Source: Polaribacter reichenbachii (GTDB taxonomy: Bacteria; Bacteroidota; Bacteroidia; Flavobacteriales; Flavobacteriaceae). From it: 64,000 bases of DNA. Position numbers and translations under genes: made by a program. Where the stretch lies: the NCBI RefSeq assembly GCF_001975665.1, contig NZ_CP019419.1, positions 3,641,501 to 3,705,500 on the forward strand, read 5' to 3'. Below, one piece after another: positions 18,280 through 27,832 of the stretch (within the stretch, counting starts at the first letter, position 1; each line of letters starts with the position of its first letter). Under the pieces are notes generated by a model. It did no database searches, was not told where the DNA came from, and saw only the letters and a program-made list of their open reading frames with translations.

Positions 18280-18335
18280 TCTAATAACATTTAAAACCTC
18301 AAGTTACAAAATAGATTTGTAACTTCGATTTTGAA

Positions 18336-19151
18336 ATGCATCAAAAAACAAAAGACATTCAAAATAGATATGATGGCTTTTTACAAACGCCTAGTTTGTG
18401 GAAAAATAAAGATGTATATGAATTACATCAATTTAAAATTGAACCCAAAACTTTAAAAATTGATTTTAATATTGATGAAAAACTAAGATTAGGTAAATAT
18501 ATAGAACGTTTTGTTTCTTATCAATTAGCACAAGAAAAAGACATTAATATACTTTGTGAAAATATTCAAATTCAGCAAAATAGAATTACTTTAGGCGAAT
18601 TGGATTGTATCCTTCTAAAGGATAAAAAACCAATTCATTTAGAGGTAATTTATAAGTTTTATTTGTTTGATGACACAGTTGGAACCACTGAAATTGATCA
18701 TTTTATTGGGCCAAACAGAAAAGATGCTTTAGTAGAAAAACTCACTAAACTGAAAGAAAAACAATTGCCACTACTCTATTCTAATGAATGTGAAAATTAT
18801 TTAAAAAGCATCCATTTATCATCAGAAAAAATAGAGCAACAAGTATATTTTAAAGCACAATTATTTGTGCCTTATGCATTTAAAAATATGCAATTAAAAA
18901 CTTTGAATACAGATTGTATTTCTGGTTTTTACATCAATCAAAAAGAACTTACAGCGTTTAATGATTGTAAGTTTTTTATCCCTAATAAAAAAGATTGGTT
19001 GGTGAATCCGCATCAAAATGTAAAATGGTTTAATTATACCGACTTTAAAGAAAAATCTGCTGCATATTTAGCCAGAAATTTTTCGCCTCTTTGTTGGTTA
19101 AAAATGAAAAATGGAGAAATTTTTAAATTTTTTCTAGTTTGGTGGAACTGA
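18336..19151 (+). CDS. DUF1853-family protein
   Basis: A 271-residue cytosolic protein with the DUF1853 features: a core of RLGKYIERFVSYQL, GELDCILL and HLEVIYKFYL (the D-x(n)-E-x-K order recalls a PD-(D/E)xK nuclease fold), then FIGPNRKDALVEKLTKL. It ends in a conserved CWLKMKNGEIFKFFLVWW. No activity has been assigned to the family as far as I know; the nuclease-like arrangement is my inference. Confidence 0.72.
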   Translation: MHQKTKDIQNRYDGFLQTPSLWKNKDVYELHQFKIEPKTLKIDFNIDEKLRLGKYIERFVSYQLAQEKDINILCENIQIQQNRITLGELDCILLKDKKPIHLEVIYKFYLFDDTVGTTEIDHFIGPNRKDALVEKLTKLKEKQLPLLYSNECENYLKSIHLSSEKIEQQVYFKAQLFVPYAFKNMQLKTLNTDCISGFYINQKELTAFNDCKFFIPNKKDWLVNPHQNVKWFNYTDFKEKSAAYLARNFSPLCWLKMKNGEIFKFFLVWWN

Positions 19152-19182
19152 CTTTAACTTCAGCAATAAAATTTAATACATA

Positions 19183-19216
19183 AAAAAAAGAACTCAAAAT
19201 ATGAGTTCCTTTTTTA
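19183..19216. terminator. bidirectional terminator
   Basis: Arms GAACTCA and TGAGTTC are separated by AAATA, with runs of A before and T after. It lies between the convergent DUF1853 gene and the MacAB-like operon and can serve both. Confidence 0.8.
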
Positions 19217-19239
19217 TTCTTATTGAAGTTATAACTTAA

Positions 19240-20355
19240 TTAGTTATTACCATCATTTTTATCATCTTTAGAAACTTTGTTCCAGATTTTAATTTCGTCA
19301 GTTTCAGAAATTCCGTCTAAAACTTCTACGTTTACGCCATCAGAAGTTCCTAATTTTAAAGTTCTTTTTTCAAAAGTTCCTTCTCCAGTTTTTACTTCTA
19401 CATATGGTTCTTCTGTTTTTTTATCAAATTTTAATAAAGCTTCTTTAATTGCTAAAACACTGTCTTTTTTTTCTAACACAATATCTGCATTGGCACTATA
19501 ACCAGCTCTAATAAAATAATTGTCGTCTAAAGAAACATCTGCCTTAATTTTAAACTGAACTGCACCAGATTCTTCTGTACCTTTTGGTGCGATAAAGTTT
19601 AATTTTGCAGGAAACATTTTCCCTTCTATAGCTCCAATTGAAACCTCAATATCTGAACCACTTACTAATTTACCAACTTCTGATTCATCTACTTTACCTT
19701 CAAAGATCATTTTGTTCATATCTGCAATAGATGCAATAGTTGTACCTGCATTAAAGTTGTTAGATTGTATTACTTGGTCTCCTTCTTTAACCGGAATTTC
19801 TAAAATAGTTCCAGACATTTGAGCCATAATATTTGTGTTCGCAGAACCACCTGAACCTGCAGAACCTTTTTTAATAATCATATAATCGTTCTGAGCATTT
19901 TTTAAATCTTGCTTTGCTTGATTATAAGTTAACTCTACATTCTCGAATTCTTGTCTAGAAATAACACCTTTATCGAATAAATTTTTATTTCTTTTGTAAG
20001 AAATCTCAGCATTACTCAAGCTAATTCTAATATTATCTACTCTACCTTTTGCACTAATTAAAGATTGCTCATTAGGTACAACTCTTACAGTTGCAATTAA
20101 ATCACCTTTCTTTACTTTAGAACCTTCTAAAAGCATTATTTTATCGATAATACCTGTTATTTGTGGCTTAATTTCAATTTCTTCTAAAGGAGTTACTTTA
20201 CCTGTAGCTACCGTTTTTTTAACAATTGTAGTTTTAAAAGGCGTTTCTGTTTCGTATTCTACAATACTAGTTTTGTTCTTTTTTCCGAACCAAATTAACG
20301 CTGCAATAAAACCTATTGCTATGATAATTAAAATAATTTTTGCTCTTTTACTCAT
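19240..20355 (-). CDS. MacA-like periplasmic adaptor of ABC efflux system
   Basis: A 371-residue protein with one N-terminal membrane anchor (about 6-24), a lipoyl-like domain (LEEIEIKPQITGIIDKIML, EGSKVKKGDLI), a short coiled-coil hairpin (about 95-145), the second lipoyl half near MAQMSGTILEIPVKEGDQV, and a beta-barrel and membrane-proximal domain. The HlyD_D23/MacA layout is complete. It is the last gene of the operon 23551 to 19240 with two FtsX-type permeases and an ATPase, which makes a MacAB-like export machine. Confidence 0.88.
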   Translation of the reverse strand: MSKRAKIILIIIAIGFIAALIWFGKKNKTSIVEYETETPFKTTIVKKTVATGKVTPLEEIEIKPQITGIIDKIMLLEGSKVKKGDLIATVRVVPNEQSLISAKGRVDNIRISLSNAEISYKRNKNLFDKGVISRQEFENVELTYNQAKQDLKNAQNDYMIIKKGSAGSGGSANTNIMAQMSGTILEIPVKEGDQVIQSNNFNAGTTIASIADMNKMIFEGKVDESEVGKLVSGSDIEVSIGAIEGKMFPAKLNFIAPKGTEESGAVQFKIKADVSLDDNYFIRAGYSANADIVLEKKDSVLAIKEALLKFDKKTEEPYVEVKTGEGTFEKRTLKLGTSDGVNVEVLDGISETDEIKIWNKVSKDDKNDGNN

Positions 20356-20376
20356 GATTTAGTTGATTGATTTTCT

Positions 20377-21621
20377 TTATTCTTCTCTTAATGCTTCTAT
20401 TGGTTTTACTACTGTTGCCATATGTGCAGGTATTAAACCTATCATTGTACCTAATACTATTAAGGTAGCAAATGCTATAAAAATAATTGGTATGTTTACT
20501 GTTGGGTTTATTAAAATGGCATCATCTCCTTGCCCTAAAAAGTTGTCGATTAAAAATAAGATAAAACCACCAAACACAATACCTAACATACCAGCTATTG
20601 TTGTTAGAAAAACTGATTCTAATATAATTTGCTGACGAATACTTTTTGGTGTTGCACCCAAAGCGCGTCGAATTCCGATTTCTTTTGTACGTTCTTTTAC
20701 AGTTATTAAAAGGATATTACCAATTGCAAAAACTCCTGCAATTAAAGTTGCAATACCAACGAACCATGTTAAAAACTGCATACCTGTTAAAAAACCGGTT
20801 ACTTTACCTATTTCTTTACCTAAATTTACACTACCAAATGCTCTTTTATCCTCTGGATGTACTTTGTGTAAACCTTTTAAAGTTAAAAGAATATCGGTTT
20901 CCATTTGCTCAATATCTGTACCTTTATGAGCAGTAATCATCATCCAATCAACTTTATTAGCTGTGTTATATACTTTTTTAAACGTTGTAAAAGGTATGTA
21001 AGCTGTATCACCATCAAAATCTATTGTATTTGAGGGTTTATAAACACCAATAACCTTATAATTTATACTGTTTATTTTAATATATTCTCCAATTGGCATT
21101 TCACCTTTATCAAACAATTGTTTGTACATATCTTCTGATATCACAGTAACTTTTGAATTTAAAAGGATATCATTTCCATTTAAAAAACGCCCAAATATCA
21201 ATTGCTTTTTTTGAATTTGATCTAAAACAGGATAATCTCCACTTACTCTAAAATCACCAGATTTAAAATTGTGTACGAGCAAATTATTAGTTTGATTTCT
21301 TGGTGCTAATAATTGTATTTCATCTGAAAATTCTGATTTTAAAACTTCAATATCGTTCATTGTTAAACGAAACCTTCTACCTTCTTGAAAACCTTTAAAA
21401 GGTGTATCTGTAGATTGAGTCCAAACAAAAACACTATTGGTTGCAAAGTTTCCAAACAGTTTATTAAAACCATTTTCCATTCCTCTTGCTGCTCCTAAAA
21501 GCACAACTAAAAGGAAAATACCCCAAAGCACACCAATAATTGTAATTACGGTTCTCACTTTATTTTTACGGATGCTTCCGTAAATTTCTTGCCAAGTATC
21601 TGAATCAAATAAAAACTTCAT
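20377..21621 (-). CDS. MacB-like ABC transporter permease
   Basis: About 414 residues, with an N-terminal membrane helix (VRTVITIIGVLWGIFLLVVLLG), a large periplasmic MacB_PCD-type domain (about 45-270) and three C-terminal helices with the FtsX motif (VKERTKEIGIRRALGATPKSI). The ATG at 21621 lies 2 bp after the upstream stop; an earlier TTG would overlap it. It is a paralogue of the next permease; the two probably form a heterodimer driven by the ATPase at 22859-23551. Confidence 0.9.
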   Translation of the reverse strand: MKFLFDSDTWQEIYGSIRKNKVRTVITIIGVLWGIFLLVVLLGAARGMENGFNKLFGNFATNSVFVWTQSTDTPFKGFQEGRRFRLTMNDIEVLKSEFSDEIQLLAPRNQTNNLLVHNFKSGDFRVSGDYPVLDQIQKKQLIFGRFLNGNDILLNSKVTVISEDMYKQLFDKGEMPIGEYIKINSINYKVIGVYKPSNTIDFDGDTAYIPFTTFKKVYNTANKVDWMMITAHKGTDIEQMETDILLTLKGLHKVHPEDKRAFGSVNLGKEIGKVTGFLTGMQFLTWFVGIATLIAGVFAIGNILLITVKERTKEIGIRRALGATPKSIRQQIILESVFLTTIAGMLGIVFGGFILFLIDNFLGQGDDAILINPTVNIPIIFIAFATLIVLGTMIGLIPAHMATVVKPIEALREE

Positions 21622-21623
21622 AA

Positions 21624-22856
21624 TCAATCTGCTCTTAATGCTACAATAGGTTTAATATTTGCTGCTCTTTTTGCGGGTACATAACCTGCAATTAATCCTG
21701 ATAAAACTAGAATAATTGTTGCTCCAATTACAATACCTGGACTTACACTTGGGTCTTTAATAAAGTAATCTTTTTCTAAACTATCTCCAATCAAAGACAA
21801 TAAATAAGTACCCAAAGACAAACCTAAATAACCGGCAATTGTAGTGATTAAAACAGATTCTTGTACAACCATACCTACAATAGATGATGGTTTTGCTCCA
21901 AGTGCTTTTCTTATCCCAAATTCTTTAGTTCTTTCTTTAATTACAAAAATCATAATATTAGAAATACCTATAATACCTGCAACTAAAGTACCAGAACCAA
22001 TTAAGATTACAATTGCATATAATGCTCCCATAAATTGACCAACTCCTTTATTCGCTTCTGCCATATTTCTAACAGAAAGGGCACTTTGATCATCTGGATG
22101 AATGCTTAATTTTTTACGTAAATCACGCTCCATTTTATTACCAAAAGCAACTGCAGCATCTAAACTTAAATTTGGGTCATAACCCAATGCCATTTGACTA
22201 ATGTAATCATTGTTACCATAAATCATTTGTGCTGTAGTTAAAGGTATAAAGGCTTTTCTTTCTTCATTATCTCCACCTTCATCAGAAAAAACACCAATAA
22301 TTAAATAAGAACTTCCATTAACATTTAAACGTTTACCTAAAGCAGGTCTTTCTCCAAATAGATCTTCTTTTATCAATCTACCTATAACAATTACTTTAGA
22401 TTTTTCTTTAATGTCTCTTTCATTTACATACCTACCTTCGTTTATGATGGTTTTTTCTAAAAATTGATGATCAGGATGTATTGCCATAACACTATAAGTG
22501 TCTGCATTATTCTTGTATTTTAAAACAAAGTTTTTATAAATTCTTGCTGACTGATATTGTAATTTGTCTCCAAATTCCTCTTTTACAAAATTATAATCGT
22601 CATTTTTTAATTGGATTCTTCGACCTGTTTGTAAACCTTTATATGGTTTAGAAGATTTCCAAACCCTAACAAACATTGCATTTTGAGCATCATCTGCAAA
22701 AGCACCTTTAAAAGTGTTACTTAAACCACTAACTATACCAAAAAGTAAGGTGAATAATAAAATGGCAAAAGCTACAGTAAAACCAGACATTACAGAACGT
22801 AATCTGTTTTTATTAATGCTTTGAAAAATTTCTCTCCATCTGTCTAAATCAAACAT
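21624..22856 (-). CDS. MacB-like ABC transporter permease (paralogue)
   Basis: A 410-residue protein with the same plan as its neighbour: an opening RWREIFQSINKNRLRSVMSG, a first helix (AFAILLFTLLFGIVSG), a periplasmic domain and a C-terminal FtsX domain with VIKERTKEFGIRKALGAKPSSI. The two permeases are diverged in the periplasmic part. It has no ATPase domain of its own, unlike Escherichia coli MacB. It uses the ATPase encoded 2 bp upstream. Confidence 0.9.
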   Translation of the reverse strand: MFDLDRWREIFQSINKNRLRSVMSGFTVAFAILLFTLLFGIVSGLSNTFKGAFADDAQNAMFVRVWKSSKPYKGLQTGRRIQLKNDDYNFVKEEFGDKLQYQSARIYKNFVLKYKNNADTYSVMAIHPDHQFLEKTIINEGRYVNERDIKEKSKVIVIGRLIKEDLFGERPALGKRLNVNGSSYLIIGVFSDEGGDNEERKAFIPLTTAQMIYGNNDYISQMALGYDPNLSLDAAVAFGNKMERDLRKKLSIHPDDQSALSVRNMAEANKGVGQFMGALYAIVILIGSGTLVAGIIGISNIMIFVIKERTKEFGIRKALGAKPSSIVGMVVQESVLITTIAGYLGLSLGTYLLSLIGDSLEKDYFIKDPSVSPGIVIGATIILVLSGLIAGYVPAKRAANIKPIVALRAD

Positions 22857-22858
22857 AA

Positions 22859-23551
22859 TTATACTGCTTTAGACGCTTTTGTTAACTCATCACTAATAAT
22901 AAGACCATCTTTTAAACGTACAATTCTTTTGGTTTGTTCTGCAACTTCTTCTTCGTGTGTAATTACAAAAACTGTCATTCCTTCATCATTAATGTCTTTT
23001 AATAAGTCCATTACAGAATCCGTTGTCGTAGAATCTAATGCACCAGTTGGCTCATCTGCTAAAACTACTTTTGGTTTGGTTACTAAAGCTCTTGCAATGG
23101 CAACTCTTTGTTTTTGCCCTCCAGAAAGTTCGTTTGGTAAATGGTTTGCCCAATCTTTTAAACCTACTTTTTCTAGATAATCTAAAGCAACTTTTAAACG
23201 GTCTTTTCTATTCATACCTTTATAATACAAAGGTAATGCAACGTTTTCTAATGCTGTTTTATAAGAAATTAAGTTAAAAGACTGAAAAATAAAACCTAAG
23301 AATTTATTTCTTAAAAGCGCTGCTTTTTTCTCATTCATATCTTTAATTAGCTGACCATTTAAATAATAATCACCTTCGTCATGAATATCTAATAAACCAA
23401 CAATATTTAATAATGTAGATTTCCCTGAACCAGAAGAACCCATAATAGAAACAAACTCGCCTTCTTTTATGTGTAAATCAATTCCCTTAAGTACGTGTAA
23501 AGAATCTTTTCCTATTGGATAAGATTTGTGTAGTTTTTCTATTCTAATCAT
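22859..23551 (-). CDS. ABC transporter ATP-binding protein (MacB/LolD type)
   Basis: A 230-residue nucleotide-binding protein with all motifs intact: Walker A GSSGSGKST, Q-loop FIFQSFNLI, signature LSGGQKQR, Walker B VVLADEPTGALDS and the switch His in VFVITHEEEVA. It is the first gene of the efflux operon and energises the two permeases. Contrast with the degenerate ATPase at 1894-3558. Confidence 0.92.
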   Translation of the reverse strand: MIRIEKLHKSYPIGKDSLHVLKGIDLHIKEGEFVSIMGSSGSGKSTLLNIVGLLDIHDEGDYYLNGQLIKDMNEKKAALLRNKFLGFIFQSFNLISYKTALENVALPLYYKGMNRKDRLKVALDYLEKVGLKDWANHLPNELSGGQKQRVAIARALVTKPKVVLADEPTGALDSTTTDSVMDLLKDINDEGMTVFVITHEEEVAEQTKRIVRLKDGLIISDELTKASKAV

Positions 23552-23731
23552 TTGGTTTGGTTAATTTAACTACTAATGTATTGAATGCTAATGATAGCTT
23601 TTATTAATTTTATGTTAAAAGCAATTTCTAATTAACAATACAAACATAAGACGTTGCAATTAAAAAAATGTTACAAGGTTTTTTAAAAAAAGTTAAAGTA
23701 ATTTTGTTTTTTTACTTTGTAAAGTGATTTT

Positions 23732-24148
23732 ATGGTCGATATTCCTTTAAATAAAAAACTAATTCTTTTTGATGGCGTTTGCAATCTGTGCAATAATTCC
23801 GTTTTAAAAGTTATAAAATACGATAAGAAAAATACCTTTCTTTTTACTGCTTTACAATCTGAAACTGGTAAAAAAATCACAAAACAATTACATATAGATA
23901 CTCAAAAAGTAGATTCAATAATTTTATACGAACCTGGCATTTCTTATGATATAAAATCTACAGCTGCTTTAAAAGTTATGAATGATTTTGGAGGAATTTG
24001 GCAACTTACCCAAATAGGATTTCTTTTTCCAGAGTCTTTCAGAAATTTCATTTACGATTTTATTGCAAAAAATAGATACAAATGGTTTGGTAAAAAAGAA
24101 AGCTGTATGATACCAACCAAAGAATTAAAAGCTAAATTTTTAGATTAA
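23732..24148 (+). CDS. DCC1-like thiol-disulfide oxidoreductase (DUF393)
   Basis: A 138-residue protein with the DUF393 signature near its N-terminus: LILFDGVCNLCNNSV, where the CxxC (Cys17 and Cys20) follows the D-G pair that names the family (DxxCxxC). The body continues with FTALQSETGK and a C-terminal FRNFIYDFIAKNRYKWFGK, also typical. A thioredoxin-like redox role is inferred from the family. It lies 1 bp ahead of the HAD gene, so the two are likely an operon. Confidence 0.85.
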   Translation: MVDIPLNKKLILFDGVCNLCNNSVLKVIKYDKKNTFLFTALQSETGKKITKQLHIDTQKVDSIILYEPGISYDIKSTAALKVMNDFGGIWQLTQIGFLFPESFRNFIYDFIAKNRYKWFGKKESCMIPTKELKAKFLD

Positions 24149-24149
24149 A

Positions 24150-24806
24150 ATGAAAATACCAAAAGAAATTAAATGTGTTATTTTTGATATGGATGGAGTT
24201 ATAATAGACTCAGAAGAAATTCATAAAAAAGCGTATTATGAAACATTTACGTCTGTTGGGGTCGATGTTTCTCCTGAACTTTATAAAACACTCACAGGAT
24301 CATCAACCATAAATACATTTCAGAGATTAATAGCGCATTATAATTTAGATGTAAAACCAGAAGACTTAGTTATTGATAAAAGAAAACGTTATGTAAATTT
24401 CTTTGAAAACGATCCAACTTTACATTTAGTAAATGGCGTAGAAAACCTTATAAAATATTGCTACAACAAAGGGTTAACTTTAGTTTTAGCCTCATCTTCT
24501 GCAATGGTAAATATTGATAGAGTTTTTAATCGTTTTAATTTAAACTCTTATTTTAATGCTAAAATTAGTGGTGCGGATTTAACGGAATCTAAACCACACC
24601 CAGAAATCTTTGAAAAAGCAGCAATTTTAGGTAATACTCCAAAAGAAAACTGTATAGTTATTGAAGATTCAGATAACGGAATTAAAGCTGCAAATGATGC
24701 TGGTATTTTTGTCTTCGGATTTAAAAATCCTATGGTTGCAGATCAATCTTTAAAAAATGCTGATTTTGTTATTGATGATTATAACACCATAAAAACGTAT
24801 TTATAA
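24150..24806 (+). CDS. HAD-superfamily phosphatase/phosphoglucomutase
   Basis: A 218-residue HAD protein of subfamily IA. Motif I is FDMDGVIIDSE, motif II is in LVLASSSAM, the motif III Lys is in ESKPHPEIF, and motif IV is IEDSDNGIKAA. The alpha-helical cap lies between about residues 20 and 85. The closest general match is beta-phosphoglucomutase-like hydrolases; the substrate cannot be read from sequence. Confidence 0.87.
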   Translation: MKIPKEIKCVIFDMDGVIIDSEEIHKKAYYETFTSVGVDVSPELYKTLTGSSTINTFQRLIAHYNLDVKPEDLVIDKRKRYVNFFENDPTLHLVNGVENLIKYCYNKGLTLVLASSSAMVNIDRVFNRFNLNSYFNAKISGADLTESKPHPEIFEKAAILGNTPKENCIVIEDSDNGIKAANDAGIFVFGFKNPMVADQSLKNADFVIDDYNTIKTYL

Positions 24807-24808
24807 AA

Positions 24809-25216
24809 CTATTTATTGCCTAAATATTGTTCAATATCTTCTATTTGATGTTGTAAAGCCTCAGCAGAAATTTGAATTTCTTTAATTAATAATGCCAAAG
24901 AAATAAGCAGTAAAATTAAGCCAATACCAAAAGCCCAAACTGCAATTATGTAAAAATCAATATAAATTAAGAACATTGTTAATACGCAGAATAACAAACT
25001 TGTAATTCCGAATATTTGCATATATCTCGTTAAATTTAAACGAATTCTTAAGTTTTTAATCTGTCTTAAAAGAGAGTCATCATTATTTTCTAAATACTTA
25101 GCGTGTAAATTTCTGATAACAGAAGCATACGCCAAAAATCGATTTGTATAAGCAAGCATAATCAAAGAAATCGCCGAAAATAATAAAGCTGGTGTGGTTA
25201 AAGTAAGTTGTTCCAT
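24809..25216 (-). CDS. DUF2721 membrane protein
   Basis: About 135 residues from the ATG at 25216 (MEQLTLTTPALLFSAISLIM), which matches how family members begin. It has an N-terminal helix followed by AYTNRFLAYASVIRNLH, then two further helices and a final coiled segment (EIQISAEALQHQIEDIE). Full length for DUF2721; the function is unknown. Confidence 0.8.
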   Translation of the reverse strand: MEQLTLTTPALLFSAISLIMLAYTNRFLAYASVIRNLHAKYLENNDDSLLRQIKNLRIRLNLTRYMQIFGITSLLFCVLTMFLIYIDFYIIAVWAFGIGLILLLISLALLIKEIQISAEALQHQIEDIEQYLGNK

Positions 25217-25285
25217 ATATAACATCAAAAATAAAGAATAATTCCGATTTAAGGTAGGCTTTAATTTTTTCTCTATTTTTGAAAA

Positions 25286-25954
25286 ATGAAAAATATTCTT
25301 TTTTTAATCGCTCTTGGTTTTTGTATTACAATAAGTGCTCAAAATTTACCAAAAGGTTTTGTGTATTTATCTGATATTGATGCTTCCATCCAAAAAGAAT
25401 TACGTTATTTAGGTAACAATAATTTTATAGGTAAACCTATTGATGGTTATATAAACAATTGTGTTATTGTTAGTAAAGAAACTGCTAAAGCTCTAAAAAA
25501 AGTACAAACCATTTTAAATAAAAAAGGCTTAAGTCTAAAAATTTTTGATGCTTACAGACCACAACAAGCTGTAAACCATTTTGTAAAATGGGCAAAGGTT
25601 TTGAATGATACTTTAATGAAACAACAATACTACCCAAAAGTACCAAAATCACAATTGTTTAATTTAGGGTATATCGCATCAAAATCTGGACATACAAGAG
25701 GTAGCACAACAGATTTAACTATTATTGATATAAAAACAGGCAAAGAATTAGATATGGGTAGCCCATTTGATTTTTTCGGAATTGAATCTCATCCTTTCTA
25801 TAAAAACATTACCCAGAAACGAAAAGAAAACAGAATGTTACTTAGAAAAGTGATGTTAGACAATGGTTTTAAACCTTATGATCATGAATGGTGGCATTTT
25901 ACCTTAAAAAACGAACCTTTTCCTAAAACGTATTTTAATTTCCCTATTCAATAA
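25286..25954 (+). CDS. M15-family D-Ala-D-Ala dipeptidase, exported
   Basis: A 222-residue protein with a signal peptide and the VanX/DdpX catalytic set: Arg91 in DAYRP, His136 and Asp143 in SGHTRGSTTDLT, Glu201 and His204 in HEWWHF. The H-x6-D and E-x2-H spacing matches VanX zinc ligands and the catalytic base. It should cleave D-Ala-D-Ala released from or in peptidoglycan. With its signal peptide and no vanHA nearby, a wall-recycling role is more likely than glycopeptide resistance. Confidence 0.9.
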   Translation: MKNILFLIALGFCITISAQNLPKGFVYLSDIDASIQKELRYLGNNNFIGKPIDGYINNCVIVSKETAKALKKVQTILNKKGLSLKIFDAYRPQQAVNHFVKWAKVLNDTLMKQQYYPKVPKSQLFNLGYIASKSGHTRGSTTDLTIIDIKTGKELDMGSPFDFFGIESHPFYKNITQKRKENRMLLRKVMLDNGFKPYDHEWWHFTLKNEPFPKTYFNFPIQ

Positions 25955-26031
25955 CAATTTTAACAAAACTGAAACAGCTTCAAAAAAAATCGGCATTATA
26001 TTTGTATTGTTCTTGCTAGAAATTTAAATGT

Positions 26032-26703
26032 ATGAAACTAATTTTTAAATCTTTTTTTATCCTTTCTTGTGTTTGTTTTACCACAAATATAGTTGCTCAA
26101 TTAGATACAAATAAAGGCACAAAAGAAAAAGGAAAAACAAAATCTATTGTTTTAAAGAACTCTAAAGAAGTTAATAAGCCAAAGTCTATTGAATTAAATG
26201 GTACAGATGGTTTTCAAAAAGCATATGATGCCGAAAAAGAGAAATTAAAAAACGAACAGAAAGAAGACAATTTAAAAAACAAAGGGATTCTTACACAAGC
26301 AAAACTAAACGAACAACGTTTTTTAAAATCTTTCCAAAAAATTAATGGTCAATATATAATTCCTAAAATAGATCAAGATTTAGGTAGTTTTAGAACAAGC
26401 TCTAAAAGTGTAAATATTATTTGTAGAGATTTTCAATATCCTGATGGAGATCGAGTTACCATTTACGTTAACGATGTTCCCTTAATTTACAACATCCTTT
26501 TAAAAACAAGTTATCAAAAATTCAATATTCCTTTAAACGTTGGTATTAATAAAATTGCATTTAAAGCATTAAACCAAGGAACTTCTGGACCAAATACTGC
26601 TGCTTTTAAGGTTTATAATGATGCAGGTATGCTAATTTCATCTAACGAATGGAACTTAGCAACAGGTGCAAAAGCTACTTTAGTTATTGCCAAAGATAAA
26701 TAA
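26032..26703 (+). CDS. secreted protein of unknown function
   Basis: A 223-residue protein with a signal peptide (FILSCVCFTTNIVAQ), a Lys/Glu-rich, likely disordered middle (about 25-95) and a C-terminal beta-rich domain (about 110-223). That domain contains SVNIICRDFQYPDGDRVTIYVNDV, shortened here, and an IPLNVGINKIAFKALNQG stretch, which looks like an Ig-like or secreted-adhesion fold. I do not recognise the family. A TATATTTG at 25997-26004 could be its -7 element. Confidence 0.6.
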   Translation: MKLIFKSFFILSCVCFTTNIVAQLDTNKGTKEKGKTKSIVLKNSKEVNKPKSIELNGTDGFQKAYDAEKEKLKNEQKEDNLKNKGILTQAKLNEQRFLKSFQKINGQYIIPKIDQDLGSFRTSSKSVNIICRDFQYPDGDRVTIYVNDVPLIYNILLKTSYQKFNIPLNVGINKIAFKALNQGTSGPNTAAFKVYNDAGMLISSNEWNLATGAKATLVIAKDK

Positions 26704-26748
26704 TTACGAATTCTTCAATTAAATGATGTAATTTTTTAAAAAACAAGT

Positions 26749-26779
26749 TTTTTTATTCTTTATAAAACTGTTATTTTTG
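26749..26779 (+). promoter_or_regulatory. Bacteroidota-type promoter of pdhA
   Basis: TATTTTTG at 26772-26779 is a perfect TAnnTTTG -7 element. A T-rich TTTT lies 19 bp before it at the -33 position (consensus TTTG). The 5' leader to the ATG at 26840 is about 55 nt. Confidence 0.5.
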
Positions 26780-26839
26780 TCGTTAAGATTATTAGCGTGA
26801 GTTTATAATTTAACAAAAAATAACAACAAAGACTAAAGA

Positions 26840-27829
26840 ATGAAAAAAATCACCAAACAAACCTATTTAGATTGGTACAAAGACATGCTTTTCTGGCGTA
26901 AGTTCGAAGACAAGTTAGCATCTGTTTACATTCAACAAAAAGTAAGAGGATTCTTACACCTGTATAATGGACAGGAAGCTATTTTAGCAGGAGCTTTACA
27001 TGCAATGGATTTATCGAAAGATAAAATGATTACTGCCTACAGAAATCACGTACAACCAATTGGTATGGGAGAAGATCCTAAACGTGTTATGGCTGAACTT
27101 TATGGTAAAGCAACAGGAACTTCTAAAGGTATGGGTGGTTCTATGCATATTTTTTCTAAAGAATTTCGTTTTTATGGTGGTCATGGTATTGTTGGTGGTC
27201 AAATTCCTTTAGGTGCTGGTCTTGCATTTGCAGACAAATATAAAGGTAATGATGCCGTAACTTTAACTTGTTTTGGTGATGGTGCTGCAAGACAAGGTTC
27301 TTTACATGAAGCTTTTAATATGGCTATGTTATGGAAATTACCTGTTATTTTTATTGTAGAAAATAATGGTTATGCAATGGGGACTTCTGTAGATAGAACT
27401 GCGAATCATGATGATATTTGGAAATTAGGTTTAGGTTACGAAATGCCTTGTGGACCAGTAGATGCTATGAATCCTATTAAGGTTGCAGAAGCTGTAGATG
27501 AAGCCATTCAAAGAGCTAGACGTGGAGATGGACCAACTTTCTTAGAAATGAAAACATACAGATATAGAGGTCATTCAATGTCTGATGCGCAACACTACAG
27601 AACAAAAGATGAAGTTGAAGAGTACAAAAAAATTGATCCAATAACTCAAGTAAAAGATATTATCTTAGAAAAGGGTTATGCTACAGAAGAAGAAATTTCT
27701 GAAATAGATAAAGACGTAAAAAGTAAAGTAAAAGAATGCGAAAAGTTCGCAGAAGAATCTCCATATCCAGAAACTCAACAGTTATATGATATGGTATACG
27801 AACAAGAAGATTATCCTTTTATAAGTTAA
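26840..27829 (+). CDS. pdhA: pyruvate dehydrogenase E1 component, alpha subunit
   Basis: A 329-residue E1-alpha subunit. The thiamine diphosphate motif is GDGAARQGSLHEAFNMA...NNGYAMGTS, shortened here, and the phosphorylation-loop region YRYRGHSMSD is present. Full length for the two-subunit E1. It lies 3 bp before the E2 gene, but no E1-beta gene is adjacent, so pdhB must be elsewhere, as in many flavobacteria. It decarboxylates pyruvate and passes the acetyl group to E2 lipoamide. Confidence 0.95.
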   Translation: MKKITKQTYLDWYKDMLFWRKFEDKLASVYIQQKVRGFLHLYNGQEAILAGALHAMDLSKDKMITAYRNHVQPIGMGEDPKRVMAELYGKATGTSKGMGGSMHIFSKEFRFYGGHGIVGGQIPLGAGLAFADKYKGNDAVTLTCFGDGAARQGSLHEAFNMAMLWKLPVIFIVENNGYAMGTSVDRTANHDDIWKLGLGYEMPCGPVDAMNPIKVAEAVDEAIQRARRGDGPTFLEMKTYRYRGHSMSDAQHYRTKDEVEEYKKIDPITQVKDIILEKGYATEEEISEIDKDVKSKVKECEKFAEESPYPETQQLYDMVYEQEDYPFIS

Positions 27830-27832
27830 GAT

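Noticed and set aside
25286..25954. The M15 dipeptidase as a vancomycin-resistance gene
   Set aside because: No vanH or vanA-type ligase or two-component genes are near; the enzyme class is common in wall recycling.
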